From positions 47,026 through 111,025 of the forward strand of contig JAAYEC010000004.1 in the NCBI GenBank assembly GCA_012728915.1: 64,000 bases of DNA. Direction: 5' to 3'. The notes beneath the pieces are model-generated. The model searched no databases and had not been told where the DNA came from. It worked only from the letters and a program-made list of their open reading frames with translations. The stretch comes from Deltaproteobacteria bacterium. GTDB lineage: Bacteria > Desulfobacterota > Syntrophia > Syntrophales > UBA2192. A program made the position numbers and the translations under genes. This document shows, piece after piece, positions 17,398 to 26,526 of the stretch. Position 1 is the first letter of the stretch, and each line of letters starts with the position of its first letter.

Positions 17398-18258
17398 ATG
17401 ACCATGAATCTCCCGACTGCAACCAATACGCTCGATTTATATATCTCTGAGATCAACCGGTTTGCCATTCTGACCCCGGAGGAGGAGTTCAAGCTCGCCG
17501 TCCGCTACAAGAAGTACAACGACATGGAAGCGGCCGAGAAGCTCGTCGTCTCCAACCTCCGTTTCGTGGTCAAGATCGCCCATGAGTACCGCAACTACGG
17601 CGTGAAGCTCCTCGATCTGGTCCAGGAGGGCAACGTGGGGCTCATGCATGCGGTGAAGAAGTTCGACCCCTACAAGGGCTACCGGCTCATCTCCTACGCC
17701 GTGTGGTGGATCCGGGCCTACATGCAGAACTTCATCATCAGGACCTGGAGCCTCGTGAAGATCGGCACGACCCAGAACCAGCGCAAGCTCTTCTTCAAGC
17801 TCAACCAGGCCAAGAAAAAGCTGCAGACCATGGCGTCGAAGAACCCCGAGTTCGGGGAGATCGCCGAGAGCCTCAACGTGAAGAAGACGGAGATCGAGGA
17901 GATGGACGTGCGGCTCAACGGCCGTGACCTCTCGCTCGACGCCTTCATCGACGAGGACGGCGAGCTGTCGCACATCAACTGCCTGGCCGACAAGAGCGAA
18001 AACCAGGAAGCCGCCTTCATCCGCCACGAGGAGACGGCCCTGGTCAAACGCAACATCGCGGGGGCCCTCGCGAAGCTCAGTGACCGCGAGGCCTACATCA
18101 TCCGCAACCGCGTGATGTCCGAGAATCCCCAGACGCTCCAGGAGATCGGCGACAGGTTCAGGATCACCCGCGAGAGGGCCCGGCAGGTAGAGAAGGAAGC
18201 CCTGCGCAAGATGCGCCAGGCCATCGGCAGCTGGGAACCGGAGGCGGCGGGGGCCTGA
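17398..18258 (+). CDS. rpoH: RNA polymerase sigma-32-type factor (RpoH)
   Basis: A 286-aa group 3 sigma-70 family factor. Region 2 includes LRFVVKIAHEYRNYG, the DLVQEGNVGLMHAVKKFDPYKGYR core-binding/-10 segment and YAVWWIRAYMQNFI. The RpoH-box-like region near residues 130-150 reads TTQNQRKLFFKLN. Region 4 ends with a helix-turn-helix for -35 recognition (TLQEIGDRFRITRERARQVEKEAL). It would direct heat-shock genes; clpB and htpX lie immediately upstream in divergent orientation. ATG at 17398 is supported by GGAGG seven bases upstream. Confidence 0.93.
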   Translation: MTMNLPTATNTLDLYISEINRFAILTPEEEFKLAVRYKKYNDMEAAEKLVVSNLRFVVKIAHEYRNYGVKLLDLVQEGNVGLMHAVKKFDPYKGYRLISYAVWWIRAYMQNFIIRTWSLVKIGTTQNQRKLFFKLNQAKKKLQTMASKNPEFGEIAESLNVKKTEIEEMDVRLNGRDLSLDAFIDEDGELSHINCLADKSENQEAAFIRHEETALVKRNIAGALAKLSDREAYIIRNRVMSENPQTLQEIGDRFRITRERARQVEKEALRKMRQAIGSWEPEAAGA

Positions 18259-18322
18259 GACGCGGGGGCCGGGAACGGGCCCCGGGAAGGGGAAAGGCGG
18301 GAAACACGGGGAAGGCCACATG

Positions 18323-18351
18323 CCCCCGGCCATTCGGCCGGGGGTTTTTTT
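18323..18351 (+). terminator. Rho-independent terminator of rpoH
   Basis: CCCCCGGCC (18323-18331) and GGCCGGGGG (18336-18344) with an ATTC loop run into seven T residues (18345-18351). Confidence 0.92.
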
Positions 18352-18406
18352 GTCCGAATCTGCCTTCCTTCCCGTTGAAACAGGGGGAAGGAGCGGGATC
18401 TGCCGC

Positions 18407-19765
18407 CTAAAATTCGCTGACCGTGTCGAAGGCCGGGTTCTCGAAACGGGTGAACTTCTCCTGGAAGACGAGCTTCACCGTTCCCACGGGGCCGTTTCGC
18501 TGCTTGCCGATGATGATCTCGGCGAAGCCCTTCTCGGGGTTGTCCTCGGACTTGTTGTAGACCTCGTCGCGGTACAGGAAGAGGATCACGTCGGCGTCCT
18601 GCTCGATGGCGCCCGACTCGCGGAGGTCGGCCATCTGGGGCCTGCGGCTCGTGCGGTCCTCCACCTTTCGGTTGAGCTGGGAAAGGGCCACGACGGGCAC
18701 GTTGAGCTCCTTGGCGAGCCCCTTGAGCGAGCGGCTGATCTCGGAGATCTCCTGCTCGCGCGTGTCGGCGTAGTCGCTGCCCTTCATGAGCTGCAGGTAG
18801 TCCAGGACGATCAGCCCCAGGCCGTGCTCGGCCTTCAGGCGGCGGGACTTGGCCTTCATCTCGAGCACCGAGATGGAGGGCGTGTCGTCGATGAACAGGC
18901 GCGCCTCGGAAAGGCGCCCGGCGGCGGTCGTGAGCTTCGGCCAGTCCGCCTCGCCCAGGAACCCCTTGCGGATCTTCTGGGAGTCCACGCGGGCCTCCGA
19001 GGAGAGCATGCGCATGGCGAGTTGCTCCTTGGCCATTTCCAGCGAGAAGACGGCCACGGGCACGCCATCCTCGACGGAGCAGTACTGGGCGATGTTGAGG
19101 GCGAAGGCCGTCTTGCCCATGCTGGGCCGTCCCGCGATGATGACGAGGTCCGAGCGCTGCAGGCCGGAGGTCATCTCGTCGAGCTTCGTGAAGCCCGTGG
19201 CCACGCCCGTGATAAGTTCCTTCCTCTCGTAGAGCCGCTCGATCGTCCGGAAGCTGTCCTTGATGATGTCCTTCAGGGGGTAGAAGGAGGGCTTGATCTT
19301 GTTCTGGGAGATCTCGAAGATGGCGTGCTCGGCCTCGTCGAGCACACTGTCCACGTCGGCCCCCGCGCCGTAGGTGCGGTTCAGGATCTCCGTGGCCGTC
19401 CCGATGAGGTTTCGCAGGACGGACTTCTCCTTGACGATCCGGGCGTAGTGGCCGATATTGGCCGCCGAGGGGACATTGTCGACCAGCTGCGAGAGGTACA
19501 CGACGCCGCCCACGGCGTCGAGCTGCTTTTTGTCCCTCAGGTGGTTGCTCAGCGTGATGAGGTCGACGGGCTGGTTGCGGTCGGAGAGTTCCAGGATACC
19601 CCCGAAGATCTTGCGGTGGGCGTCACTGTAGAAGTCGGAGCCCGCCATGATCTCCAGCACCGGGTTGAGCGCGCCGTTCTCGAGCAGGATCCCCCCGAGG
19701 ACGGACTGCTCGGCCTCCAGGTTCTGGGGCGGCACTTTGAGGATGGAGGGATCGACGGCTTTCAT
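18407..19765 (-). CDS. dnaB: Replicative DNA helicase DnaB
   Basis: A 452-aa hexameric 5'-3' fork helicase. The N-terminal primase-interacting domain (residues 10-115) is followed by the RecA-like motor with Walker A AGRPSMGKTA near residue 210, Walker B LIVLDYLQL and the C-terminal KQRNGPVGT motif. No intein is present. It is the last gene of the rpsF-rpsR-DUF2232-rplI-dnaB cluster, separated from rplI by about 150 bp. Confidence 0.97.
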   Translation of the reverse strand: MKAVDPSILKVPPQNLEAEQSVLGGILLENGALNPVLEIMAGSDFYSDAHRKIFGGILELSDRNQPVDLITLSNHLRDKKQLDAVGGVVYLSQLVDNVPSAANIGHYARIVKEKSVLRNLIGTATEILNRTYGAGADVDSVLDEAEHAIFEISQNKIKPSFYPLKDIIKDSFRTIERLYERKELITGVATGFTKLDEMTSGLQRSDLVIIAGRPSMGKTAFALNIAQYCSVEDGVPVAVFSLEMAKEQLAMRMLSSEARVDSQKIRKGFLGEADWPKLTTAAGRLSEARLFIDDTPSISVLEMKAKSRRLKAEHGLGLIVLDYLQLMKGSDYADTREQEISEISRSLKGLAKELNVPVVALSQLNRKVEDRTSRRPQMADLRESGAIEQDADVILFLYRDEVYNKSEDNPEKGFAEIIIGKQRNGPVGTVKLVFQEKFTRFENPAFDTVSEF

Positions 19766-19919
19766 GGAATCACGGCAAAAGGCTAAGAGGTCAAGGGCTT
19801 AAGGAACCAGAGATACGCTTCTCTTCATACCGTGAAAAGGGCCGCATCGCAAGAACCAGGAACGACATCGGGGAACGAATGAGTTTCCCGCCCTGTGCCT
19901 TACGCCCTGAGCCAGGCGG

Positions 19920-20366
19920 CTACCCCTCTTCCACGACCTTCACCGTGATGTCGGCGGCGATCCCGGGGTAGAGCCGGACCTTCACGGGGTACTCCCCGAG
20001 CTGCTTGATCGGCTCCTCGAGGGCGATCTGCTTGCGCTGCACCGTGAGACCCTTCTCCTCCAGGGCCTTCTCGATGTCCTTGGTCGTCACGGAGCCGAAG
20101 AGCTTCTCCTGGTCCGCCGTCTTGCGGGCGATCGTCACCGCGACGCCGGAGAAGGCGGCGAGCATCGCCTCGGCGTTCTTCTTTTCCTTCTCGGCCCGCT
20201 TGGCGATCAGCTTTTTCTCATGCTCGATGGCCCTCGCGGAGATGCTCGTGGCCTCCAGGGCAAGCCCCTTCGGAATGAGGTAGTTCCGGGCGTAGCCGTC
20301 GGTGACCTTTATCGTATCCCCGCGCTTGCCGAGGGTTTCGACGTCTTCCTTCAGAATGACCTTCAT
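19920..20366 (-). CDS. rplI: 50S ribosomal protein L9
   Basis: A 148-aa bL9. The N-terminal domain starts MKVILKEDVETLGKRGD and carries the GYARNYLIPKGLA signature. A long connecting helix rich in Lys/Glu and a C-terminal rRNA-binding domain follow. ATG at 20366 has CAGGAGG upstream; in-frame upstream sequence is low-complexity intergenic DNA. Cluster position is conserved. Confidence 0.97.
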   Translation of the reverse strand: MKVILKEDVETLGKRGDTIKVTDGYARNYLIPKGLALEATSISARAIEHEKKLIAKRAEKEKKNAEAMLAAFSGVAVTIARKTADQEKLFGSVTTKDIEKALEEKGLTVQRKQIALEEPIKQLGEYPVKVRLYPGIAADITVKVVEEG

Positions 20367-20598
20367 GTTCGCCTCCTGTCGTGGTGAGCTTGTTGCCGCT
20401 GTCGGGCGGGCCGATATCCTTCGCCCGATGACGGCGAAGAGCGGAAGAGCGGGCGTGAGGAAGAACGGGCATCGAGGAAAGAAAGACGTCAACTCCGCTC
20501 TTCTGCTCTTCCCGCTCCCTCGTTTCCTGTGCGTCAAGGCCCCGCGCATTCGGGCGTACGGGGTTACGCGAAGGGCGCCGGGCGAACCCGGCCGCCGG
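20367..20598. other. Intergenic region with inverted purine/pyrimidine repeat
   Basis: No gene. An AGAGCGGAAGAGCGGG-like purine tract near 20438 and its pyrimidine counterpart near 20490-20520 form an imperfect inverted repeat. The same style recurs at 30380-30480. Confidence 0.45.
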
Positions 20599-21564
20599 TT
20601 AGGCCGTCGTGTCGCTGGCGGGGCGGTTCATCTTCCTGAAGTCGACCCAGATGTCGAAAAGGCCGACGGCCGAGACGAACACCAGCAGGTACTGGTACAG
20701 GACGATCAGCGCATAAAACAGGGCCCGGAGATACCTCGGGATGTTCTTCTGCCTGAAAAAAAACTGGACGATCGACAGCCCCTGGAGCAGGTACAGGAAC
20801 AGGGCCACGATCAGCACGTTGAGGCCGGCGACCTGCGCCGCCTCTTCCGGGACGATCATGGCCGCGCCCGCGGCGATCACGAACCAGACGACCCAATCGG
20901 GCATCTTCCAGCAGGCCAGATCGCCGAAATCGGGGAACGCGGGGTCCCGGCCCTGGGACAGGAGCCTCAGGCCCAGCACGTTGAGCCAGACGAAAAACGT
21001 CACGCCCGTGACGAGCAGGGCAGGCCCGTGATGGACGACCCAGGCGGCCACCTCCGGCGCGCTCTCCTTGAGCTGCTCGATCTGCTCCCGGGGAAGCCCG
21101 ATCTCCTCGTACAGCGCGAGGCTGTACCGGACGCTTTCGTCCACGTAGCTTCGGACGATGTCCGCGACGCTCCGGTCGACGGCCAGGCTGTATCCGAGCA
21201 GGGCCGCGCCGATCAGGGCGAGGTACGCGACCACCGACAGGCCCACCGCCGCCTCGATCCCCTGTACGCGCCTCAGCACTTCCGGGATGAGGATTCCCGC
21301 CGAGCCCAGCACCAGGAAGAAGGGGAGGCTCTCCACAAACCCGCCGATCTTGAAAACGGCCGCGAGCAGGCCGATCGACAGGAGTAACATGGTGATGCCG
21401 GGAACCCGTCCCATCCTCCAGGTGAAGAGGGCGATGGGCAGGGGCGCGAGCAGGCAGAAGACAAAGCCGATAACGGGGCTCAGGACCACGACCAGGAACA
21501 GGGAGGTCGTGATCGCCGTGCCCAGGATGAATTCCCTGACGTTGAAGTTCCTGACTGCCTCCAA
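20599..21564 (-). CDS. DUF2232 (YybS-like) membrane protein
   Basis: A 321-aa polytopic protein with about eight to nine hydrophobic segments and no catalytic motifs. Its position between rpsR and rplI is typical of DUF2232/YybS family proteins, whose function is unknown. The reading starts with TTG at 21564 preceded by GAGGA; no good ATG lies close by, so the start is uncertain. Confidence 0.8.
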   Translation of the reverse strand: MEAVRNFNVREFILGTAITTSLFLVVVLSPVIGFVFCLLAPLPIALFTWRMGRVPGITMLLLSIGLLAAVFKIGGFVESLPFFLVLGSAGILIPEVLRRVQGIEAAVGLSVVAYLALIGAALLGYSLAVDRSVADIVRSYVDESVRYSLALYEEIGLPREQIEQLKESAPEVAAWVVHHGPALLVTGVTFFVWLNVLGLRLLSQGRDPAFPDFGDLACWKMPDWVVWFVIAAGAAMIVPEEAAQVAGLNVLIVALFLYLLQGLSIVQFFFRQKNIPRYLRALFYALIVLYQYLLVFVSAVGLFDIWVDFRKMNRPASDTTA

Positions 21565-21638
21565 GGGGTCGCCGTCCTCGCGCTGCCGGTGACTTCAGGG
21601 CGCCAGGCCCCACCGGCTGCCATGGAAGTCAATACCGC

Positions 21639-21971
<333 letters not shown>

Positions 21972-21975
21972 GTCG

Positions 21976-22401
21976 TTATCCCTCCGTCGCGGCTTCCGGC
22001 GCCGGCGGCGCCGCCGCCGGGCTTGCCGGCTTGATGGTCGCCAGGGGCTCCGCCGGAGCCTCCGCCTCGGCCTTCTGTCCGGCCAGTTCCTTTTCGATCT
22101 CCTCGGCCGTGATGCTGTCGGCGAGCTTCACGGACATGTACTTGAGGACCTTGTCGTCGAATTTGAGGATCCGCTCGATCTCGGCGACGATCTCGCGCCT
22201 TCCGGCAAAGTCGATGAGGATGTAGAACCCCCGGCTCTGCTTGCGGATGAGGTAGGCGAGCTTGCGCTTTCCCCAGCGCTCGACCTTCAAGACCGTCCCC
22301 TTCATGTCGGTGATGATCTTGCTGTAGCGGTCGATGGTGGCGGTGATATCGTCGCTGGACAACTCGGACTGGACGATGAACAGGGTTTCGTAACGCTTCA
22401 A
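21976..22401 (-). CDS. rpsF: 30S ribosomal protein S6
   Basis: A 141-aa bS6 starting (M)[10 protein letters not shown]. The core (residues 1-95) contains the [19 protein letters not shown]-binding region. A C-terminal Ala/Pro/Glu-rich tail of about 40 residues extends beyond the usual length. The start is TTG at 22401 with a perfect AAAGGAGG six to seven bases upstream; longer in-frame readings are unsupported. It is first gene of the ribosomal-protein/dnaB cluster. Confidence 0.95.
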   Translation of the reverse strand: MKRYETLFIVQSELSSDDITATIDRYSKIITDMKGTVLKVERWGKRKLAYLIRKQSRGFYILIDFAGRREIVAEIERILKFDDKVLKYMSVKLADSITAEEIEKELAGQKAEAEAPAEPLATIKPASPAAAPPAPEAATEG

Positions 22402-22684
22402 ATCTTGACCTCCTTTCGGCTCTGTAGCCCGTACACGCAGTCCGGGCAAGGAGTGCCTGGTATGAAATTTTGAACCTGTTCTCTTATACCAGGAAAAGAC
22501 ATAAATCAAGCCCTTTGTGAGCCCCGGCGCGCGGGGGCGAGGGAGGGCCCGCCGGAAACGAAATGAGGCTTGACAGGAGCCCGGCCTATCCCTCACAAAG
22601 GGGAGCAGGGGCGGATCGGCCCCTGCCACGGAACGGGCGGACCCGTTCCCGGCCGGCACACTCTCTGAAAGGAGAAAATGGCTC
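22402..22684. other. Divergent promoter region rpsF / ompA-like gene
   Basis: This 283-bp region between divergent genes contains the rpsF promoter. A GC-rich stretch at 22510-22660 follows, without a recognisable promoter for the plus-strand gene. No ORF is supported. Confidence 0.4.
22483..22509 (-). promoter_or_regulatory. Promoter upstream of rpsF
   Basis: On the minus strand TTGATT (22504-22509) and an extended -10, TGGTATAAG (TATAAG at 22483-22488), lie before rpsF with a 15-nt spacer. An 8-bp inverted repeat, CCTGGTAT (22456-22463) with ATACCAGG (22486-22493), overlaps it and could serve as an operator. The leader of about 75 nt could hold an S6:S18 autoregulatory element, which I could not confirm. 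Confidence 0.5.
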
Positions 22685-23398
22685 ATGATCAGAACAGGCT
22701 GGCTCTTGCTCCTCTGCGCGGCGCTCATCCTTCCGCTATCCGGGTGCATGGTGGCGGAAAGCACGTATCTGAAAAAGGTCGACGAGGCCGAAAGCCTGGA
22801 GAAGTCCCTGGCGGCCTGCGAGCAGAAGGGCGGCGAACAGGCGGCCCGGATCGCTGCGCTCGAGAAACAGCGGGATGAGCTCGCCCTGCAGCTCGAGGAG
22901 CAGAAGAAGAGGGTGGTCCAAGTCGAGACGGTCAGGGAGGAGACGAGCAAGACCTACGCGCAGATGATCGAGAAGATGAGGTCCGAGATCGCCGAGGGGC
23001 AGGTGACGATCACGGAGCTCAAGGGCAGGCTCACCGTGAACATGGTCGACGCCATCCTCTTCGACTCCGGCAAGGCCGACATCAAGCCCGAGGGGCGGCA
23101 GGTGCTGCAGAAGGTGGCCGAGGTCGTCGGCCAGGTGGAGGACAAGGCGATCCGGGTCGAGGGGCACACGGACAACGTCAAGATCGGCGGCGCGCTGGCT
23201 CGCGCCTTTGCCTCGAACTGGGAGCTTTCGGCATCCCGCGCCATCAACGTGGCCCGCTATCTGCAGCGCCTCGGCGTCGACCCCTCCCTGCTGTCGGCCG
23301 CCGCCTACGGCGAGTACCGTCCCGTCTCGGAGAACGACACCCCCGAGGGGCGGGCGAAAAACCGCCGGATCGAGATCGTCCTGGTGCCCAGGGACTAG
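22685..23398 (+). CDS. OmpA-family peptidoglycan-binding lipoprotein
   Basis: A 237-aa envelope protein. A lipoprotein signal with LSGC lipobox is followed by a coiled coil (about residues 30-110, Glu/Lys/Gln-rich). The C-terminal OmpA/MotB domain has the ILFDSGKADIKPEG start, the VEGHTDN motif and NRRIEIVL end. It should tether the outer membrane to peptidoglycan. The ATG at 22685 is preceded by AGGAG about 10 bases upstream; a nearer ATG at 22678 is out of frame. Confidence 0.9.
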   Translation: MIRTGWLLLLCAALILPLSGCMVAESTYLKKVDEAESLEKSLAACEQKGGEQAARIAALEKQRDELALQLEEQKKRVVQVETVREETSKTYAQMIEKMRSEIAEGQVTITELKGRLTVNMVDAILFDSGKADIKPEGRQVLQKVAEVVGQVEDKAIRVEGHTDNVKIGGALARAFASNWELSASRAINVARYLQRLGVDPSLLSAAAYGEYRPVSENDTPEGRAKNRRIEIVLVPRD

Positions 23399-23439
23399 CC
23401 GTGCAGGGAGATTCCACAACAGGGAAGGAGGGTACGATC

Positions 23440-24549
23440 ATGAACAATCTTCTCGACGGGATCGAGGAAGTGCTTCTGATGGGGCCGGGGCCTTCCTCCG
23501 TGCCCCCGCAGGTCTACGAGGCCATCGGGAAAAAGACCCTGGGCCACCTCGATCCTTATTTCCTGAAGATCATGGACGAACTCAAGGAGCGCCTGCGGAC
23601 GCTCCTGAACACGAAGAACAATCTCACCGTCCCGATCTCCGGCACGGGCTCCGCCGGCATGGAGGCCTGCTTCGTCAATCTCGTCGAACCGGGTGACAGG
23701 GCGCTCATCCTGGTGAACGGCGTCTTCGGGGTGAGGATGCGCGAGGTGGCAAGCCGCCTCGGGGCCAACGTCGACGCCCTGGAGTTCACCTGGGGGGCTC
23801 CCGTCGCCGTCGCCGACGTGGCGAAGAAGCTCGGGGAAACGCCTTACCGCATCGTCGCGGTGGTCCACGCCGAGACGTCCACGGGCGTGCGCAACCCCGT
23901 TGACGAGATCGGCGCCCTCCTGAGGGGCTCCGACACGATTTACCTCGTTGACACGGTCACGAGCCTCGGCGGCATCGAGGTCCGCATGGACGACTGGGGG
24001 ATCGACGCCCTGTACAGCGGCACCCAGAAGTGCCTGTCCTGCCCCCCCGGGCTCGCCCCGCTGTCCTTTTCCGAGAAGGCCATGGCGAAGCTGGGCGCGC
24101 GCAAGTCAAAGGTTCCCAACTGGTATCTCGACATCTCGCTCATCGCCAACTACTGGGGCCAGAACCGGGTCTACCACCACACGGCGCCGGTCAACATGAC
24201 CTACGCCCTCTACCAGGCGCTGCTGCTCATCCTGGAGGAAGGGACGCAGAAGGTCTTCAAACGGCATCTGGACAACCACCTGCTGCTCGTAAAAGGGCTC
24301 GAAGAGATGGGCCTCAAGATGGTCGTCGAGGAGCCCTGGCGGTTGCCCATGCTCAACACGGTCTGGTGCCCCGAGGGCATCGACGAACTCGCCGTCCGGC
24401 GGCGCCTGCGAAGCGAGTTCAAGATCGAGATCGGAGGCGGGCTGGGGCCCCTGGCCGGCAAGATCTGGCGCATCGGCCTGATGGGCCACACGGCCAGGAA
24501 GGAGAACGTGGAGCGGTTCCTCGACGCCCTCCGGAAGTCCATTTCATGA
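23440..24549 (+). CDS. Alanine-glyoxylate / serine-pyruvate aminotransferase family protein
   Basis: A 369-aa class V PLP-dependent aminotransferase. MGPGPSSVPP is the typical N-terminal phosphate-loop motif. HAETSTG and VDTVTSLGG are cofactor-contact blocks, and the Schiff-base Lys lies in SGTQKCLSCPPG. It likely transfers amino groups between alanine or serine and glyoxylate or pyruvate. ATG at 23440 has GGAAGGAGGG upstream. It sits 41 bp after the OmpA-like gene, possibly co-transcribed. Substrate cannot be decided from sequence. Confidence 0.88.
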   Translation: MNNLLDGIEEVLLMGPGPSSVPPQVYEAIGKKTLGHLDPYFLKIMDELKERLRTLLNTKNNLTVPISGTGSAGMEACFVNLVEPGDRALILVNGVFGVRMREVASRLGANVDALEFTWGAPVAVADVAKKLGETPYRIVAVVHAETSTGVRNPVDEIGALLRGSDTIYLVDTVTSLGGIEVRMDDWGIDALYSGTQKCLSCPPGLAPLSFSEKAMAKLGARKSKVPNWYLDISLIANYWGQNRVYHHTAPVNMTYALYQALLLILEEGTQKVFKRHLDNHLLLVKGLEEMGLKMVVEEPWRLPMLNTVWCPEGIDELAVRRRLRSEFKIEIGGGLGPLAGKIWRIGLMGHTARKENVERFLDALRKSIS

Positions 24550-24555
24550 TGATTT

Positions 24556-24576
24556 CCCCCTTTTTGCAAAAGGGGG
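24556..24576. repeat. REP-like palindrome
   Basis: CCCCCTTTT and AAAAGGGGG arms meet around a TGC centre, immediately after the aminotransferase stop, followed by a further G-rich run. Palindromes of this C5T5/A4G5 type are common extragenic elements in deltaproteobacteria (from general knowledge). It may also act as a terminator. Confidence 0.5.
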
Positions 24577-24744
24577 CAAGGGGGGATTGGCATACGCATT
24601 TACCTTCTTGCCTTCCCACCCTCTCAACTTCTGTTGTCCTCACTCAGGGCACTCCCCTCCCGCCCGGGAATGGCCTCGGCGGAATCATCCCGGAGCCGGC
24701 AGGGCCCCGACAAAAGAAAAAGGGCGTTCGGGGCGACGGATCGG

Positions 24745-25647
24745 TCAGCCTTGTTCCGAGGGCTTGCGGCTCATCTGGAGGCCGATGATGGAGGCTACGA
24801 CGAGGGCGGCGCCCAGGACCTGCCACACCTCCATCGTCTCCCCGAGGAAAAGCCAGGCGATGAGGCCCGCGGTGATGGGCTCCAGCGTCGCCGTGATGCT
24901 CGCCCTCGTGGCGCCGATCCGCTTGATGCCCTCGTTGTAGCAGATAAAGGCCAGGACCGTGCCCAGGAACCCCACGACGAGCACGGAGCCCCACTGCGCG
25001 GGTCCTGACGGCGCAAGGAAGCCGGTCAGGGGCGGGTGCAGGAGGTTCCAGGTCACTGCGGCGAACAGCAGGCCGTAGAAGACCACCGTCCAGGGGGGGT
25101 ATCGCTTCATGCCGTACTCGCAGCGCACCGTGTACCACGCGAAGGTGACGGCAGAGGCCAGCGCCGAGAGCAGACCCGCCCGATTCATGTGCAGCAAATC
25201 CAGGTTGTAGCCCCCCACGACGAGCCAGCAGCCGAAGAGCGACCCCGCCATGGCGGCAAAGACGGCGGGCGGCAGCTTCGTCCGGAGAAGGGCCACCGTG
25301 TAGAGGGCGACGAAAAGAGGCGCCTGGTACTGGATCAGGATGGCGGCGGCCACCTGGATCCTGCTGATGGCGAAGAGGTAGGTGAACTGCACCGCCGCGA
25401 GCCCGACGCCGAGGCTGACGAAGTAGGGCAGGTCGGAGCGATCCACGGCGAGCAGTGTCCGGTTGCGGAAAAACAGCCAGCCGAAGATGATCCCGGCGGC
25501 CAGCGTCGTTCTCATCTGCACCAGTTCGTAGGCCGAGATGCCGTTCAGGAACAGGTACTTGGCCGCCGTTCCCGACGAGGCCCAGAAGAGGGCGGCCAGG
25601 GCGGCAAGCAGGTATCCGGTCCGGGCGATGCGCCCCTCCCCCGTCAC
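24745..25647 (-). CDS. EamA/DMT-family transporter
   Basis: A 300-aa inner-membrane exporter with ten hydrophobic segments in two EamA repeats (about residues 10-140 and 155-290). The second repeat contains the family-typical TLEPITAGLIAWLFLGE block. Such carriers export amino acids or other metabolites; the substrate is unknown. The start is GTG at 25647 with GAGGA upstream. It lies 10 bp after the nitroreductase gene, so both are probably one transcript. Confidence 0.9.
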   Translation of the reverse strand: MTGEGRIARTGYLLAALAALFWASSGTAAKYLFLNGISAYELVQMRTTLAAGIIFGWLFFRNRTLLAVDRSDLPYFVSLGVGLAAVQFTYLFAISRIQVAAAILIQYQAPLFVALYTVALLRTKLPPAVFAAMAGSLFGCWLVVGGYNLDLLHMNRAGLLSALASAVTFAWYTVRCEYGMKRYPPWTVVFYGLLFAAVTWNLLHPPLTGFLAPSGPAQWGSVLVVGFLGTVLAFICYNEGIKRIGATRASITATLEPITAGLIAWLFLGETMEVWQVLGAALVVASIIGLQMSRKPSEQG

Positions 25648-25657
25648 GCAATCATCC

Positions 25658-26323
25658 TCATTCGACCCACTTCACGCAATCCGCCACGGCGGCCCGCTGG
25701 CGCTCGAAGCGGTTGACGGGCGCTTCGGCCTCCGGGTAGCCCAGTGCAACGCCTATGACGATCCGTCGATCCTCCGGGATCTGCCCGTGCCTCCGCAGCA
25801 GATCGGCATAGTGGACTGCGCTGGCCATGATGCAGGTTCCCAGCCCGCGGTCGTGGGCGGCAAGCGCGAGGGTCTGCAGGAAGAGGCCCGCGTCGAGCAT
25901 GGCGTACTCCACGAGGATGTCCCGGGGCACGGTGACGACAGCGAGGCAGGGCGCCCCGAAGACGGCCCCCATGTTCAGCTGGTGGCGGAAGCGGCCCTCC
26001 CGGTCCTCGCGCACGAGGCCCAGGGAGGTGACGACGGCCTTGCCGACCCCCATGTACCGGGCCTTGAGCGTCTCCGGCCATGCCTCCGGCATGGGGACGT
26101 CCGTGCGAAGGGGTTCCTTGGCGGCCATGCCGGCCACGTTGGCCTTGCGGAAGGCCTCCAGGGGCTCCCCCGTGATCAGGGTTATCTCCCAGGGCTGCGT
26201 GTTGCCCCATGAGGGGGCCCATCGCGCCGTTTCGAGCAGCTCCTCGAGCACGTTCCTCGGGATCGGGTCGGGCCTGAATTTCCGGATGCTTCGCCGTCCC
26301 CGGATGGCGCTCTGCAGTTCCAT
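25658..26323 (-). CDS. Nitroreductase-family flavoprotein
   Basis: A 221-aa FMN-dependent oxidoreductase. The N-terminal RRSIRKF motif and WAPSWGNTQPW flavin-contact block are followed by the C-terminal VIGVALGYP motif. It would reduce nitro or quinone compounds or act in an unknown pathway. ATG at 26323 has AAAGGA upstream. It forms a likely two-gene operon with the EamA exporter and is divergent from the acyltransferase-aldehyde oxidoreductase set. Confidence 0.9.
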   Translation of the reverse strand: MELQSAIRGRRSIRKFRPDPIPRNVLEELLETARWAPSWGNTQPWEITLITGEPLEAFRKANVAGMAAKEPLRTDVPMPEAWPETLKARYMGVGKAVVTSLGLVREDREGRFRHQLNMGAVFGAPCLAVVTVPRDILVEYAMLDAGLFLQTLALAAHDRGLGTCIMASAVHYADLLRRHGQIPEDRRIVIGVALGYPEAEAPVNRFERQRAAVADCVKWVE

Positions 26324-26419
26324 GATCGTGTCCTTTCCGTTGGGGGTTTGTCGGAAAACGGAAGCATCGTACCTGAAAACGGCTGTTCTGAAAACCCTGA
26401 AAAGAGCGGCATCCGTCTA

Positions 26420-26448
26420 TTGACATCGGTTGCCGCTTTCCATAACGT
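26420..26448 (+). promoter_or_regulatory. Possible promoter of the acyltransferase-AOR gene set
   Basis: TTGACA at 26420-26425 is followed after 17 nt by TAACGT (26443-26448), giving a start near 26455. AAGGGG at about 26467-26472 would then be the ribosome binding site of the first gene. Confidence 0.45.
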
Positions 26449-26526
26449 AGAGACCACCGTCACGCAAGGGGCGACATTCTGAAAAGCCGCTATGAATACC
26501 GGTTCGGGCCGGAGAAGGAATGGAGG

